A stretch of DNA of 64,000 nucleotides. It comes from CAZASK01 sp964487845 (GTDB taxonomy: Bacteria; Chlamydiota; Chlamydiia; Chlamydiales; FEN-1388). Within the stretch, counting starts at the first letter, position 1. Each line of letters starts with the position of its first letter. Positions 1-9,173 of this stretch are shown piece after piece. The notes under the pieces were generated by a model. It was not told where the DNA came from and searched no databases. It worked only from the letters and a program-made list of their open reading frames with translations. A program made the translations under genes and the position numbers. Location of the stretch: positions 1 through 64,000 of the forward strand of contig CAZASK010000004.1 in NCBI GenBank assembly GCA_964487845.1, read 5' to 3'.

Positions 1-238
1 TACGAAAAAAAATTACTTACTCCTAGCAAAAAATCACTGGCGGGAATTGCTGAAAATTGCTCAAAGAGCTTTAGGATTAATTGAAGGAGTATTCTCAGAT
101 ATAGATCTTTTTGAATTAGCAACGATTTCCCGGGAAAAAGGCAATGTTCATCTTTATGAAAAAATCGGTTATGTAGCCACGGGAGAACACAAAAAGATTA
201 GTGGTTCTTTGGAAGTTATTTTTTTAGGAAAAGTTTAA
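1..238 (+). CDS. GNAT family N-acetyltransferase, C-terminal part (cut by window edge)
   Basis: The reading frame is open from base 2 and ends with TAA at 238, so about 78 C-terminal residues are present and the start lies outside the window. The segment ending in NVHLYEKIGY, followed by a short strand, is the typical end of a GNAT fold, where an aromatic residue precedes the last strands of the acetyl-CoA site. Such enzymes move an acetyl group from acetyl-CoA to an amine or amino acid. The acetyl-CoA loop itself is not in view, so substrate and exact family cannot be given. The in-frame TTG at 47 is internal and not a start. Confidence 0.6.
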   Translation, partial: TKKNYLLLAKNHWRELLKIAQRALGLIEGVFSDIDLFELATISREKGNVHLYEKIGYVATGEHKKISGSLEVIFLGKV

Positions 239-456
239 CGCGCATAGATTAATCTCAGTATTTACATCTTGGATTTTTGAGCCGGTTAACATGTCTTTCA
301 GGATCAGGGTAGAGCCATTGAGTGCCATCTCGTTTGTGACAAAATTTTTTTTCTTTCACATAAAGGCAGATCTTGATACTGCTGTTCGTTGAGGGCTTTA
401 AGAGCCCATTTTGATTACGATTTCTCCTGCTTTGAAATTTCTCTTTGCAAAAACAC
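239..456 (-). other. Short non-genic or decayed stretch after the kinase gene
   Basis: On the minus strand the kinase frame reopens after its TAG and a second stop, giving a piece that includes KWALKALNEQQYQ, and another frame gives a piece with RDGTQWLYPDPERH. Both look protein-like but lack convincing starts, and they sit in different frames. This is what a decayed gene or a damaged C-terminal tail would look like. I could not assign a family. Confidence 0.25.
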
Positions 457-1032
457 CTATCCATCTTCAAATTGTCCAATGCCAGATTTCTTTAATTGCA
501 CATCGTCAAAATCTTTTGAAAATGTTTCTTGTTGCATCTGTGTATTGAAAAATGCGTCAACATCATTTTGATTTTTAAAAATAAGAAATTCTGTTTCGGG
601 ATATTTTTTTCTGAGCTCTTCGATGCGGGCTCTTTTTTCTTTATCAAAATTCCAGGTGTATTTTAAGAGTCCCCAATTGATTGCTCGTAGTCCTCCAAAC
701 TCTTTTTTATAGTTGAATATCCTTTTGAAAAACCTCCAGAAGCACACAGCCCGAGAAAAGTGAAAATAGATGAGAACATCTGCTTTAGCAAAGCGCATCT
801 CAAAAGTTGAAAATGAACATCCTTCGATTATCCAGGAGTCTTCATGAAGCATGGCCTTTTGAATTTCTATGAATTCTTGCTTATCCCTTTTCTTCCCTCC
901 AGGATCGAACATGTGTTTGTCTAAGTGGTGGACTGGAATGTCTAATATTTTACCAAGCTTAGAAGCAAATGTAGACTTTCCGCTTCCTGGAAGGCCGATC
1001 AGTGCAAATTTTTTTGGATGAGTATTTTTCAC
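457..1032 (-). CDS. P-loop kinase-like protein of the FlaR / adenylate-kinase-like type
   Basis: A 191-residue protein. The Walker A motif GLPGSGKST lies at about residues 13-21, followed by the pattern 'PVHHLDKHMF' and a Trp-Ile-Ile-Glu-Gly segment that are typical of small kinases annotated as 'DNA topology modulation protein FlaR' or adenylate-kinase-like. These bind ATP and probably phosphorylate a small molecule; the substrate of the family is unknown and the FlaR name says little about function. ATG start; no strong ribosome-binding site is evident. It stands alone between a decayed region upstream and a short unexplained stretch downstream. The C-terminal 30 residues look less conserved and may be a frame-damaged tail. 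Confidence 0.75.
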   Translation of the reverse strand: MKNTHPKKFALIGLPGSGKSTFASKLGKILDIPVHHLDKHMFDPGGKKRDKQEFIEIQKAMLHEDSWIIEGCSFSTFEMRFAKADVLIYFHFSRAVCFWRFFKRIFNYKKEFGGLRAINWGLLKYTWNFDKEKRARIEELRKKYPETEFLIFKNQNDVDAFFNTQMQQETFSKDFDDVQLKKSGIGQFEDG

Positions 1033-1070
1033 GACTGTTTGCTCTTAAGGACTTTGAAGGCCATAAAATT

Positions 1071-1336
1071 CTATCTTGTAACGTATTTAAAGTCTTCTTC
1101 AAGTTGTGATAATGTTTTCCTCATGGATGCATCACTTCCTAGGTCTGAAAAATGAAATGGTGTAAAGTACCAACCAGGGCTATGCTCGGTGATTCTATTT
1201 TTTATTATTGTTTTAGCGCTGTGGCACATTTCGATTAGCCTCTGTTTTTCACAAAAACATGTTGTTTTTTATGAAGAATGTTTGTTTCTATATGGCCAAC
1301 AAGATGTTGGCTAAATGGGTGAAAAGCTGCAGGGTT
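1071..1336 (-). pseudogene. Possible gene remnant, reading frame broken
   Basis: One minus-strand frame (stop at 1071, first ATG at 1229) encodes 52 residues with protein-like composition, including the segment HSPGWYFTPFHFSDL. Directly upstream a different frame is open from 1336 and reads HIETNILHKKQHVFVK. The two join smoothly if one A is added in a short A run near 1250. A further change would be needed to extend the gene past 1336. I read this as the C-terminal remnant of a lost gene. I do not recognise the family. Confidence 0.35.
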
Positions 1337-1430
1337 TTACTGCAGTTTCATTCAGTCTAGTGCGTAAATACTGCGTAATTTGGCTTTACGCAGCTGAATT
1401 TTTCGATGTAAATTTTGTGTGTATGTCACG

Positions 1431-1464
1431 AAAAACAAAAGGCTTCAGTCGTGAAACTGAAGCC
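1431..1464 (-). terminator. Rho-independent terminator of tmRNA
   Basis: A perfect 9-bp stem (GGCTTCAGT / ACTGAAGCC, 1441-1464) with a 6-nt loop is followed, reading the minus strand, by the U-rich tract TTTTGTTTTT at 1440-1431. It begins 12 nt after the mature 3' end of tmRNA and so fits as its terminator. Confidence 0.85.
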
Positions 1465-1475
1465 TTAAAATTGAT

Positions 1476-1882
1476 TGGAGGTGGAGAGAGTCGAACTCTC
1501 GTCCTTATCAAAACACCGCTATAAGCATCTACGTGCGTAGTGCTCTCTTATATTTAGATATGCTTGATTGAGAACACGAAACTTCGGCATATCTTTGGAA
1601 GACTGTGGTTCTCGCTGCAATGCCGCCTTCCGTAGCGCTGCTCGCATACCAAGAATATAAACGACAGATTCTAACAACCCTTGGTCCAGTCATCAGCCTG
1701 TCGGGCACCTAAACTCGTTAAAGCTTAAGCAGCCATCGCAAATGCGGCTTCAGAGAAGTCGCAAGCTACGATTTTGCTGTTATTGTCAGCATTTATGGTT
1801 TTATCGGATGATTAAGGAGGCCAACCGACATCCTCCGCACGCAACTCATATGGGCTCTGCAAGTCGAAACCATTACACCCCC
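1476..1882 (-). ncRNA. ssrA: tmRNA (transfer-messenger RNA), trans-translation
   Basis: Rescues ribosomes stalled on broken mRNA, together with SmpB. The 5' end reads GGGGGUGUAAUGGUUUCGAC and the 3' end has the tRNA-like T arm, GAGAGUUCGACUCUC, and then CACCUCC plus discriminator A. The seven terminal bases of each end pair as an acceptor stem with one G-U. CCA is not encoded, as for the tRNAs of this window. The tag reading frame resumes at GCT 1790-1788 and stops at TAA 1727-1725. It encodes 21 residues starting ADNNSKIV and ending AAFAMAA, a C terminus that Clp-type proteases would recognise. The length is about 407 nt. A promoter lies just upstream and a terminator just downstream. The ends are placed from pairing and may be off by a base or two. 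Confidence 0.95.
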
Positions 1883-1893
1883 ATACTCTTTAG

Positions 1894-1922
1894 AGTGTAT
1901 CATGAAAAGAGATGGGATACAA
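1894..1922 (-). promoter_or_regulatory. Promoter of ssrA (sigma66/sigma70 type)
   Basis: Minus strand: -35 TTGTAT (1922-1917), a 17-nt spacer, -10 TACACT (1899-1894). The mature tmRNA 5' end at 1882 lies 12 nt past the -10 box, as expected for a start followed by short RNase P trimming. Confidence 0.6.
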
Positions 1923-2175
1923 CAATTAACTCACATACTGCTCGCATTTTAAGATGCGTGCTGATACAATCGAGGCACTATGAAAAACACATATGCTTGT
2001 ACAGATCATCTTTCTTCTGCGCATATGCTGGCTATTGCTTTCATTTCTCTGATTATTGTGCCCTAGGCACAATCATATATATTCTTCTTACAGTCGTATC
2101 GTTTCAAAAATAGAACCAAGAGCTCTTCTCATGTTCTATTTGTTTTAGTAAAAAAATAAATATTGGTTTTGAGTT
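1923..2175. other. Intergenic region between ssrA and brnQ
   Basis: No gene is convincing here. A 29-codon plus-strand frame starts at 1980 and looks like a lone membrane segment, with no ribosome-binding site. An inverted repeat (AAATAGAAC / GTTCTATTT, about 2108-2140) is followed by TGTTTT and could be a weak plus-strand terminator. A perfect short palindrome, GTGCCTAGGCAC-like, sits near 2060. Confidence 0.4.
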
Positions 2176-3279
2176 ATGAAAACAACATCATTTGTTCTCA
2201 CAGCAGGGTTTGCTCTGTTTGCTATGTTTTTCGGAGCTGGAAATTTAGTATTTCCGCTCCAGCTGGGTTGCCAGGTAGAATTTCAGGATTGGAGTGCCGT
2301 TGCAGGATTTTTAGTTACAGCAGTTGCTGTTCCTCTCTTCGGCTTTCTTTCCATCATGCTGTATCAGGGTAACTATCGATCATTTTTTTCTGTCTTTGGA
2401 AAATGGGGAGCTCTGTTGGTTGCAGTTATCCTTTTAGCTGTCATGGGGCCATTTGGAGGGATCCCTCGATGCGCCGCCTTATCATATGCCGCCTGCGCCT
2501 CCTTAGTCCCAGTGCTGTCTCCTTTTCTTTTCTGCCTCTTTTTTTGTGCGCTCATTTTTCTCTTTGCGTTTCGAGAAAATACGATTATCTCTCTATTAGG
2601 AAAATGGCTTACTCCGCTTCTTCTGCTTGCACTTGTTGTACAAATATGCGTTGGCCTTTTTGGAGATAGCACACAGCTGGAAGGGGCAGATTTTGTTCAA
2701 AATCCTTTTGTAAAAGGTTTATCAGAGGGATATTATACACTTGACTTGATCGCGGCGCTGTTCTTTTCTTCATTTATGTTTCCTTATATGAAGAGATTTT
2801 TTGATAAAAGTAGAAATATATCCTTTTCGAAATTGGCTTTTCAAGTGGCATGCATAGCTGGGTGTTTACTCAGCCTTGTGTATGTTGGATTTTTCTCAGT
2901 CGCCGTAAACCATGCAGCAGCATTGCAAAACTGTCCAAAGGAGCTTTTGCTTGTCCAGGTATCGAAGCATCTTCTCGGGGATTTTGCATCAATAGTGGGG
3001 GCCATTTTAGTGACCTTAGCATGTCTGACGACGTCTATTGCTTTAGCTGCTATCGTGAGCGATTTTGTCCAAAATGATCTTTTGGGAAATCGATTATCTT
3101 ATGAAGTAGTGTTAGTCATCATTTTAGGAATTTCTCTGAGCGTAGCAGTGCATGAATTTACAGGCATCGAAGCCTTCTTGGGGCCGATTGTACAGTGGCT
3201 CTATCCTTGCTTGATTGTGCTCTGTTTGTACAACTGCGTGCGCGCCCTCTTATTCAAAAACAAATTCGAAATATTGTAA
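2176..3279 (+). CDS. brnQ: Branched-chain amino acid transporter BrnQ (LIVCS family)
   Basis: An inner-membrane carrier that imports leucine, isoleucine and valine with a cation. The N terminus has the family hallmark FGAGNLVFP at about residues 19-27, and roughly ten or more hydrophobic segments follow over 367 residues. The protein is shorter than the roughly 430-440 residues of enterobacterial BrnQ. ATG start at 2176. Obligate intracellular chlamydiae take branched-chain amino acids from the host, and the next gene encodes the isoleucyl-tRNA synthetase, so supply and use of isoleucine are adjacent. Whether the two are co-transcribed is not certain; only 52 nt separate them. Confidence 0.85.
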   Translation: MKTTSFVLTAGFALFAMFFGAGNLVFPLQLGCQVEFQDWSAVAGFLVTAVAVPLFGFLSIMLYQGNYRSFFSVFGKWGALLVAVILLAVMGPFGGIPRCAALSYAACASLVPVLSPFLFCLFFCALIFLFAFRENTIISLLGKWLTPLLLLALVVQICVGLFGDSTQLEGADFVQNPFVKGLSEGYYTLDLIAALFFSSFMFPYMKRFFDKSRNISFSKLAFQVACIAGCLLSLVYVGFFSVAVNHAAALQNCPKELLLVQVSKHLLGDFASIVGAILVTLACLTTSIALAAIVSDFVQNDLLGNRLSYEVVLVIILGISLSVAVHEFTGIEAFLGPIVQWLYPCLIVLCLYNCVRALLFKNKFEIL

Positions 3280-3331
3280 TTTTGGAACAGATGGGGTATC
3301 CTGGGATACCTCTCATAAAGCTAGGACATGT

Positions 3332-6300
3332 ATGTTTGACCCAATAGATGCAAAAAAAAATCTTTCCCAACGAGAAGAAGAAGTACTTCACTTCTGGGAA
3401 GAGCAGTCGATATTTTTACAGACACTCTCACAAAGAGAAGGAAGAGCTCTCTTTACCTTTTATGATGGGCCTCCTTTTGCTACAGGATTGCCGCACTATG
3501 GACACCTTCTCGCAGGCACAATCAAAGATGTTGTCCCTCGCTATAAGACGATGAAAGGCTATCATGTGCCTAGACGTTTTGGGTGGGATTGCCACGGGCT
3601 ACCAATAGAAAACGAAATCGAAAAAGCACACAACTTATCGGGTGCGGCTACCATAGAAGCCTTTGGCATTGCAAAATTTAACGAAGAGTGCCGTGCAATC
3701 GTGTTGCGCTACAACAAAGAGTGGAAGTCGACTGTGCTTCGCATGGGCAGGTGGGTGGACTTTGACAAAACGTACCGTACCATGGACGTCACCTTCATGG
3801 AGTCGGTGTGGTGGGTGTTTAAGCAGCTCTATGAAAAGGGTCTTGTATACAAAGGCTTTAAAGTGATGCCCTATTCGCCAAAGCTTGGCACGCCACTATC
3901 GAACTTCGAAGCCGGAGAAAATTATAAAGAAGTCGATGATCCATCACTGACAGTGATGGCAGCAGTAGAAGATGAAGATGACACCTTTTTGCTGATCTGG
4001 ACGACGACGCCATGGACCCTTATTTCGAACATCGCCATCTGCTGCGGCAAAGAGATCGACTATGTAAAAGTCAAAGATGTAAAGAGCGGTAAGTTCTACT
4101 ACCTTGCAGAAGCTCGCTTGAGTCACTACTTTACAGAAGACTATGAGATTGTAGAGAGGGTGAAAGGGGCTGCTCTTGAAGGAAAAAAATATGAGCCTCT
4201 CTTTTGCAATTTTAAAGACCTGAAGCAGAAAGGCGCCTTTCGTGTGATCACGGACAGTTTTGTCAGTACTGATGACGGAACAGGGCTCGTACACACAGCG
4301 CCAGGATTTGGAGAAGCTGACTTCTACGCGTGTCAGGCGCATCATATGCCCTTTGTATGTCCTGTAGGGCAAAATGGCCATTTCACGCGTGAAGTGCCAG
4401 AGTATGAAGGGCGCTTTGTAAAAGACTGCGACAAAGACATTATCAAAAAATTGAAAGCAGAGCAGAAAGTATTCCGTCATGAAACCCTGCGCCATCGATA
4501 TCCCTTCTGCTGGCGATCAGACACTCCTTTGATCTATAAAGCCGTATCGACATGGTTTGTAGCGGTCGAAAAAATCAAAGACAAGCTTGTCAAAAATAAT
4601 GAACCTATCGCTTGGATGCCAGATCATATCAAGTATGGACGATTTGGCAAGTGGTTAGAGGGAGCAAGAGATTGGGCTATCAGCAGAAATAGATACTGGG
4701 GAACGCCTATTCCTATCTGGCAGGCAGAGGATGGAGAGACGATCGTACTAGGAAGCATCGAAGAGCTGCAGCAGGTAACTGGAGAGAGGGTGAGTGATTT
4801 GCATCGCCATTTTATAGACCATCTCACTTTTGAAAGAAATGGCAAAACTTTTACACGTACAACAGAAGTTTTCGACTGTTGGTTTGAGTCGGGGTCGATG
4901 CCCTATGCACAAAATCATTATCCCTTTGAAAATGAAGAGCTCTTCCGGAAAAACTTTCCCGCTGACTTTATTGCAGAAGGACTTGATCAGACAAGGGCTT
5001 GGTTTTATGTCCTGACAGTGTTGTCGACAGCTTTATTTGATAAGCCAGCATTTAAGAATGTGGTAGTAAATGGTATTGTATTAGCATCCGATGGTCAAAA
5101 GATGTCGAAGCGGCTCAAAAATTATCCAGATCCGCTCGATGTAGTAGCAAAATATGGTGCTGACGCAATACGCCTCTATCTTCTGAGTAGCCCAGCTGTC
5201 AAGGCAGAGGACCTCTGTTTTTCAGAGCAAGGCGTAGAAGTAGTGCTGAGGCAGGTGCTGCTCCCTCTCTGGAACTCATACAGCTTTTTTATCACCTACG
5301 CTCGGCTCTATCACTGGACACCACCAGCAGAAGATGAGAAAAAATTTACGCCAGATAGCGCACTCGATCGATGGCTGCTCTCTATGCTGCAAAAGCTCAT
5401 TCATGATGTTGAGGTGGGCATGGACCGCTACGACCTCAGTCATTCCGTGGCTCCATTTGTAGCCTTTGTCGAGCAGCTCACCAACTGGTACATCAGAAGA
5501 TCAAGAAGAAGGTTCTGGAGTGATGAGGCATCTAAAGACCGTGATGATGCTTTCCGAACTCTCTACACTGCGTTGACGACACTTGTGAAGGTGACAGCGC
5601 CATTTATTCCATTTATATCCGATGCGATATGGCGCAATATGAGAAGAGATGAGGACCCGATCTCTGTTCATCTTTGTGATTATCCAGTCTATCATGAAGA
5701 GTGGAGATCCAAAGATTTAGAAGAGAGAATGGCTCTTGTGCAGCGTGCGGTGAGCTTGGGACATAGCTTGAGAAAAGAAAGCAATATGAAGGTGCGTCAG
5801 CCTCTTGCAAAAGCATATGTGATTCTAGCGGATGAGCGAGAGCTTGCATTGCTCAAGCAAGAAGCAAGTCTCATTATGGATGAGTTGAATGTGCAAGAGG
5901 TGGAATTCTCCCGAGACGAAACTCGTTTTGTGACGTTGCAAGCGAAGCCGAATTTTAGGCTTTTGGGCAAAAAAATCGGCAAGCTCATGAAGGCGGCACA
6001 GCTTACCATAGAGGCACTTTCTGTAGAGCAGCTCGCGATATTGCAAAAAGGCGGCTCAGTCGATGTAGTCATTGAAGGACAGGCCGTTACCTTGACAGCA
6101 GAAGATGTGCAGGTAGAGCGAACGATTCTGCCAGGCATTGTTGCGAAAAACGATGCGGAAATGATCGTGGCTCTTGATACTGAGCTTACAGAGGTGCTCA
6201 TTGCTCAGGGGCATGCGCGCGAGTTTGTAAATCGTGTGAATACGATGAGAAAAGAAAAGAACTTTGATATCTCAGATCGTATCCGGGTAACTATTGAAAC

Positions 6301-6448
6301 GGATGCGGCTGTTCAAGAGAGCATCCAGCAGCACCGAGAGTTTATCTCCTCTGAGATATTAGCGACAGCGCTTACATTTGCAAAATGTGATGGAGATCTT
6401 GTAGAGGTGAATGGTATCGAAACAAAAATTGAGATACAAAAAGTATGA
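3332..6448 (+). CDS. ileS: Isoleucyl-tRNA synthetase, eukaryote-like type
   Basis: Charges tRNA-Ile with isoleucine in the cytoplasm. The protein has 1038 residues. The HIGH signature is HYGH at residues 55-58 and the KMSKS signature is KMSKR at 590-594, flanked by the nucleotide-binding core, the editing domain insertion and the anticodon-binding domain. Length and features such as GTPIPIWQ match the type II, eukaryote-like IleRS found in chlamydiae, a form often resistant to mupirocin. I chose ATG 3332 because an AGGA lies 6 nt upstream and the protein then starts at the usual place; the frame stays open upstream into brnQ, but that part has no similarity. The stop overlaps the next start as ATGA. 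Confidence 0.95.
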   Translation: MFDPIDAKKNLSQREEEVLHFWEEQSIFLQTLSQREGRALFTFYDGPPFATGLPHYGHLLAGTIKDVVPRYKTMKGYHVPRRFGWDCHGLPIENEIEKAHNLSGAATIEAFGIAKFNEECRAIVLRYNKEWKSTVLRMGRWVDFDKTYRTMDVTFMESVWWVFKQLYEKGLVYKGFKVMPYSPKLGTPLSNFEAGENYKEVDDPSLTVMAAVEDEDDTFLLIWTTTPWTLISNIAICCGKEIDYVKVKDVKSGKFYYLAEARLSHYFTEDYEIVERVKGAALEGKKYEPLFCNFKDLKQKGAFRVITDSFVSTDDGTGLVHTAPGFGEADFYACQAHHMPFVCPVGQNGHFTREVPEYEGRFVKDCDKDIIKKLKAEQKVFRHETLRHRYPFCWRSDTPLIYKAVSTWFVAVEKIKDKLVKNNEPIAWMPDHIKYGRFGKWLEGARDWAISRNRYWGTPIPIWQAEDGETIVLGSIEELQQVTGERVSDLHRHFIDHLTFERNGKTFTRTTEVFDCWFESGSMPYAQNHYPFENEELFRKNFPADFIAEGLDQTRAWFYVLTVLSTALFDKPAFKNVVVNGIVLASDGQKMSKRLKNYPDPLDVVAKYGADAIRLYLLSSPAVKAEDLCFSEQGVEVVLRQVLLPLWNSYSFFITYARLYHWTPPAEDEKKFTPDSALDRWLLSMLQKLIHDVEVGMDRYDLSHSVAPFVAFVEQLTNWYIRRSRRRFWSDEASKDRDDAFRTLYTALTTLVKVTAPFIPFISDAIWRNMRRDEDPISVHLCDYPVYHEEWRSKDLEERMALVQRAVSLGHSLRKESNMKVRQPLAKAYVILADERELALLKQEASLIMDELNVQEVEFSRDETRFVTLQAKPNFRLLGKKIGKLMKAAQLTIEALSVEQLAILQKGGSVDVVIEGQAVTLTAEDVQVERTILPGIVAKNDAEMIVALDTELTEVLIAQGHAREFVNRVNTMRKEKNFDISDRIRVTIETDAAVQESIQQHREFISSEILATALTFAKCDGDLVEVNGIETKIEIQKV

Positions 6449-7128
6449 CACAGTGGAGCGCCATTTTTGACTTCGATGGAGTAATCATCGATTCAGAGCG
6501 TACTCATGAGCAGTGCTGGCAAAGGGTTGCGAAGAAGCGGGGACTTTCTATGAGCCGTGACGCTTTTTTGCAAGGTTTTGGACTCAAAAATGAGCGCTTC
6601 ATTCAAGAGGTGCTTGCCTGGACAAAAGATGCTGGAGAGATAGCAGCTATCATCCAAGAAAAAGAGGCCTTTTTTCAAGAGATAGCTGTGCAAGATGGAG
6701 TGCCGCTGATTCCAGGTGTGGAGGCTTTTTTGAAGAAGCTACAAGCGATGCAGGTTTCTTGTGTGATAGGCTCTTCTTCCATTTTGAAAAATATTGACAT
6801 CATCCTCCGAAAGGCAAAAATAGAAAAATATTTTTCGGCTATCGTCTCGGGAGAAGATGTGCATGCTGGCAAGCCTGATCCTGAGGTCTTTATAAGATGT
6901 GCTGAAAAAATCAAAACTTCTTGTGATCGATGTGTTGTATTTGAAGATGCCTATTACGGCATCGAAGCGGCGAAGCGTGCGAAGATGCACGCCATCGCGC
7001 TTACTACCACATTTTCTGAAGAGATATTCAGAGCGCATCCATTTTTACCCGATACGATTATCTCTTCTTTTGAGGAGGTAGACCTCGCCGCTATTGCTGC
7101 TTGGTTTCCCTTTTCTGCTTCATGGTAA
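6445..7128 (+). CDS. HAD-superfamily hydrolase, beta-phosphoglucomutase-like
   Basis: A 227-residue cytoplasmic phosphatase or phosphomutase. It shows the HAD motifs in order: DFDGVIIDSE (nucleophile Asp, residues 9-18), GSSS (motif II), GKPDPEVF (motif III Lys) and FEDAYYGIEAA (motif IV acid). A helical cap lies between motifs I and II, as in the beta-PGM/gph/DOG group. The exact sugar phosphate cannot be deduced. The start overlaps the ileS stop (ATGA), so the two are translationally coupled. The 3' end overlaps the convergent lepB gene by 38 nt. Confidence 0.85.
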   Translation: MTQWSAIFDFDGVIIDSERTHEQCWQRVAKKRGLSMSRDAFLQGFGLKNERFIQEVLAWTKDAGEIAAIIQEKEAFFQEIAVQDGVPLIPGVEAFLKKLQAMQVSCVIGSSSILKNIDIILRKAKIEKYFSAIVSGEDVHAGKPDPEVFIRCAEKIKTSCDRCVVFEDAYYGIEAAKRAKMHAIALTTTFSEEIFRAHPFLPDTIISSFEEVDLAAIAAWFPFSASW

Positions 7129-8983
7129 GATACTTTTTTCTACTGGTACTTCTGTAGAAGTAGACGTAGGTGGTGATGATTCCCAGGAGCGCTGCTGTCC
7201 ATACATAGAGATTTTCTGTGCGGAAAAAACTCACCTGAGGCTGAGGCAAAATTCCGGCTCTTGCGCCAACAGGCCAGAAAAGAGCAAATGGAGTTCCTTG
7301 CAAATTGTCTTCAGGGACAAATCCAAAAAAGCGACTATCCAAGCTCATTGGATGGTTGTCTCCAAGAGCAAAGTAGTGGCCTTCTGGGATTGTAACGCCG
7401 TAGCGCATGATTGTGTCGATATCTATCTTTCCATTTTTGATTGGGGCGCCTGCATCGATAAATGGAGTGTATTCGGTTGTTGTTTGCTTCCTTGTCTGTT
7501 CATGGTCAAGAAAGAGCTTGAGTGTTTCACTGTCTTTTTTGAGCAGGCGATGATTCATGAGATACAAATCGCCATCTCTAAAATAGGCGTATCGTGAGGG
7601 GAATATAAAAAATCCTTTTGAAGTGGTTGGATTGGTAAGGTCTGTGAGCTCGATACCTGTATTGAAGAGAATTTTCACATCTTCAATGCTGTTCGGATAG
7701 ATGGGGTGGTCATGTGCAAGAGTGTGCGAGAGACCTCCAAATCCGATTTCATGAGCGGTGCCAGAGAAAAATTCATATGTTCCATCAGGGATTATTTTAT
7801 TTAAAAATACACCTTTTCGCTGTTGTGAAGTCATATCTTGACTATATCGATATGCAATGGAGTTTTTTACAACAAAGCGTGATGTTGTAAGGGCAGCACC
7901 GAGAGACTGTATTTCTGCAGAATTAAGTGGAATCCATGTATAGAAAGCTGGGAGTAAAGCTGCTTCACGAGGGTTCTTCATGTTTGCGGTATCACGGGTA
8001 AGTAATGAAGGGTGGTGCTTGAGTTCAAGATATAATTGAGCATAGCCATTTGTATATCCCAAGCGAACAGCTTCTTCCGGAAGTTCTTGAGGGTAAAGAA
8101 GTCTTGCCTGTGCAAAGTTGCCAACGCCAAAGAGGTCTGAGAAATGGGATGGCTTGGATCCATTAGGTGCGGTATAAAGCATCTTGCTAAAGGGCGAGCG
8201 CTCTGTTTGAATTACTTCTGCAACAGGTATGTTCATGTAGCGGATGAATGTTTTGCGAACACCTATTGTTTTGTTTTGCCCATTTGATGTTTTCCCATCG
8301 AATGAGACAAAGGGAATGTGTTCGAGTGAAGCGAGTTCACCATTTTGAAATTCTGAAATAGCATTCCCGTTTCTATCAATGCCATATATTTTACCACCAT
8401 AAAAATAGAGAGTGTCTCCTGGCTTGCCCATGCAACGTTTTACATACCGTTTTTTGCCTGGGAAGAATCCAAAATAGAGCATATCAACATCGGGCATGTC
8501 AAGATTGTCACCAGAAAATACGATGATTTGCCCACGCTCTACTCTTTCTGGATCGAAGAGAAGGTGCGATGTCTGAAATGGGGTATTGATACCAAAGGTG
8601 TTTTTTACGACGAGCACACGATCTTGCTCTCGAAATGTAGGACGCATCGATCCTGTTGGTATTTCATATAACTCAAACCACATTTGCCGTACGCATGCCG
8701 CGATGGTGATAGCGACGACGAGCGCGAGTATCATCTCGAAAGTGTGATCGAGGAGTGTTTTCTTTCCGAAACTTTTGATAAAGGTTTCAAGAGCATGAGC
8801 GGCAGTCGATGCCTGAGTAACATTTCTTTCATGAATTGCAAGATGTAACATTTCAATTTTTTCTTCCATCTGAGCGGCAAGATCATGTGAAAGCCGTTTT
8901 GACAGTTTTCTATATCGTTTGATTGCATCTTTTAGGATGTGCTGGGATTTGCGCATGGAGTAAGTTTTTTGAGCTGTCGTCAT
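7091..8983 (-). CDS. lepB: Signal peptidase I, long chlamydial form
   Basis: Membrane protease that removes signal peptides from exported proteins, using a Ser/Lys dyad. With the start at 8983 the protein has 630 residues. A charged cytoplasmic N terminus precedes a membrane helix at about residues 82-98. The catalytic Ser lies in PTGSMRPT (Ser112) and the general-base Lys in KRYVKR (Lys182). A very long insertion follows, and the conserved GDNHPMSLDSRFFGFVP box comes near the C terminus, followed by one more hydrophobic helix. Most bacterial enzymes have 170-320 residues; about 630 is usual in chlamydiae. I prefer ATG 8983 because AAGGCGG lies just upstream; an in-frame ATG at 9034 has no such site. 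Confidence 0.92.
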   Translation of the reverse strand: MTTAQKTYSMRKSQHILKDAIKRYRKLSKRLSHDLAAQMEEKIEMLHLAIHERNVTQASTAAHALETFIKSFGKKTLLDHTFEMILALVVAITIAACVRQMWFELYEIPTGSMRPTFREQDRVLVVKNTFGINTPFQTSHLLFDPERVERGQIIVFSGDNLDMPDVDMLYFGFFPGKKRYVKRCMGKPGDTLYFYGGKIYGIDRNGNAISEFQNGELASLEHIPFVSFDGKTSNGQNKTIGVRKTFIRYMNIPVAEVIQTERSPFSKMLYTAPNGSKPSHFSDLFGVGNFAQARLLYPQELPEEAVRLGYTNGYAQLYLELKHHPSLLTRDTANMKNPREAALLPAFYTWIPLNSAEIQSLGAALTTSRFVVKNSIAYRYSQDMTSQQRKGVFLNKIIPDGTYEFFSGTAHEIGFGGLSHTLAHDHPIYPNSIEDVKILFNTGIELTDLTNPTTSKGFFIFPSRYAYFRDGDLYLMNHRLLKKDSETLKLFLDHEQTRKQTTTEYTPFIDAGAPIKNGKIDIDTIMRYGVTIPEGHYFALGDNHPMSLDSRFFGFVPEDNLQGTPFALFWPVGARAGILPQPQVSFFRTENLYVWTAALLGIITTYVYFYRSTSRKKYLTMKQKRETKQQ

Positions 8984-9173
8984 ATGCCCGCCTTGTAAAA
9001 TGATAGGAACTTTTGAGTGTACTCGATTCTCCATTTACATGCACAAAAGATCAGAATCATTGAATTTCGGAATAAATCATTGGAAAGGTCAAAATTTCTA
9101 AAAATTTATTGTAATTTTCAATTTTATTAATAATAATGACTATTAATAATCTAATATATAGGAGGAATTAATT

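Noticed and set aside
255..479. 74-codon minus-strand frame overlapping the kinase end
   Set aside because: No convincing start or family; kept only as a possible remnant in the region entry.
1315..1524. 69-codon plus-strand frame
   Set aside because: It covers the tmRNA terminator and 3' end on the opposite strand; chance frame.
1742..2113. 123-codon plus-strand open frame
   Set aside because: It overlaps the antisense of the tmRNA 5' half and has no protein-like composition or start site.
3944..4495. 183-codon minus-strand frame
   Set aside because: Lies fully inside ileS, whose motifs run through this region.
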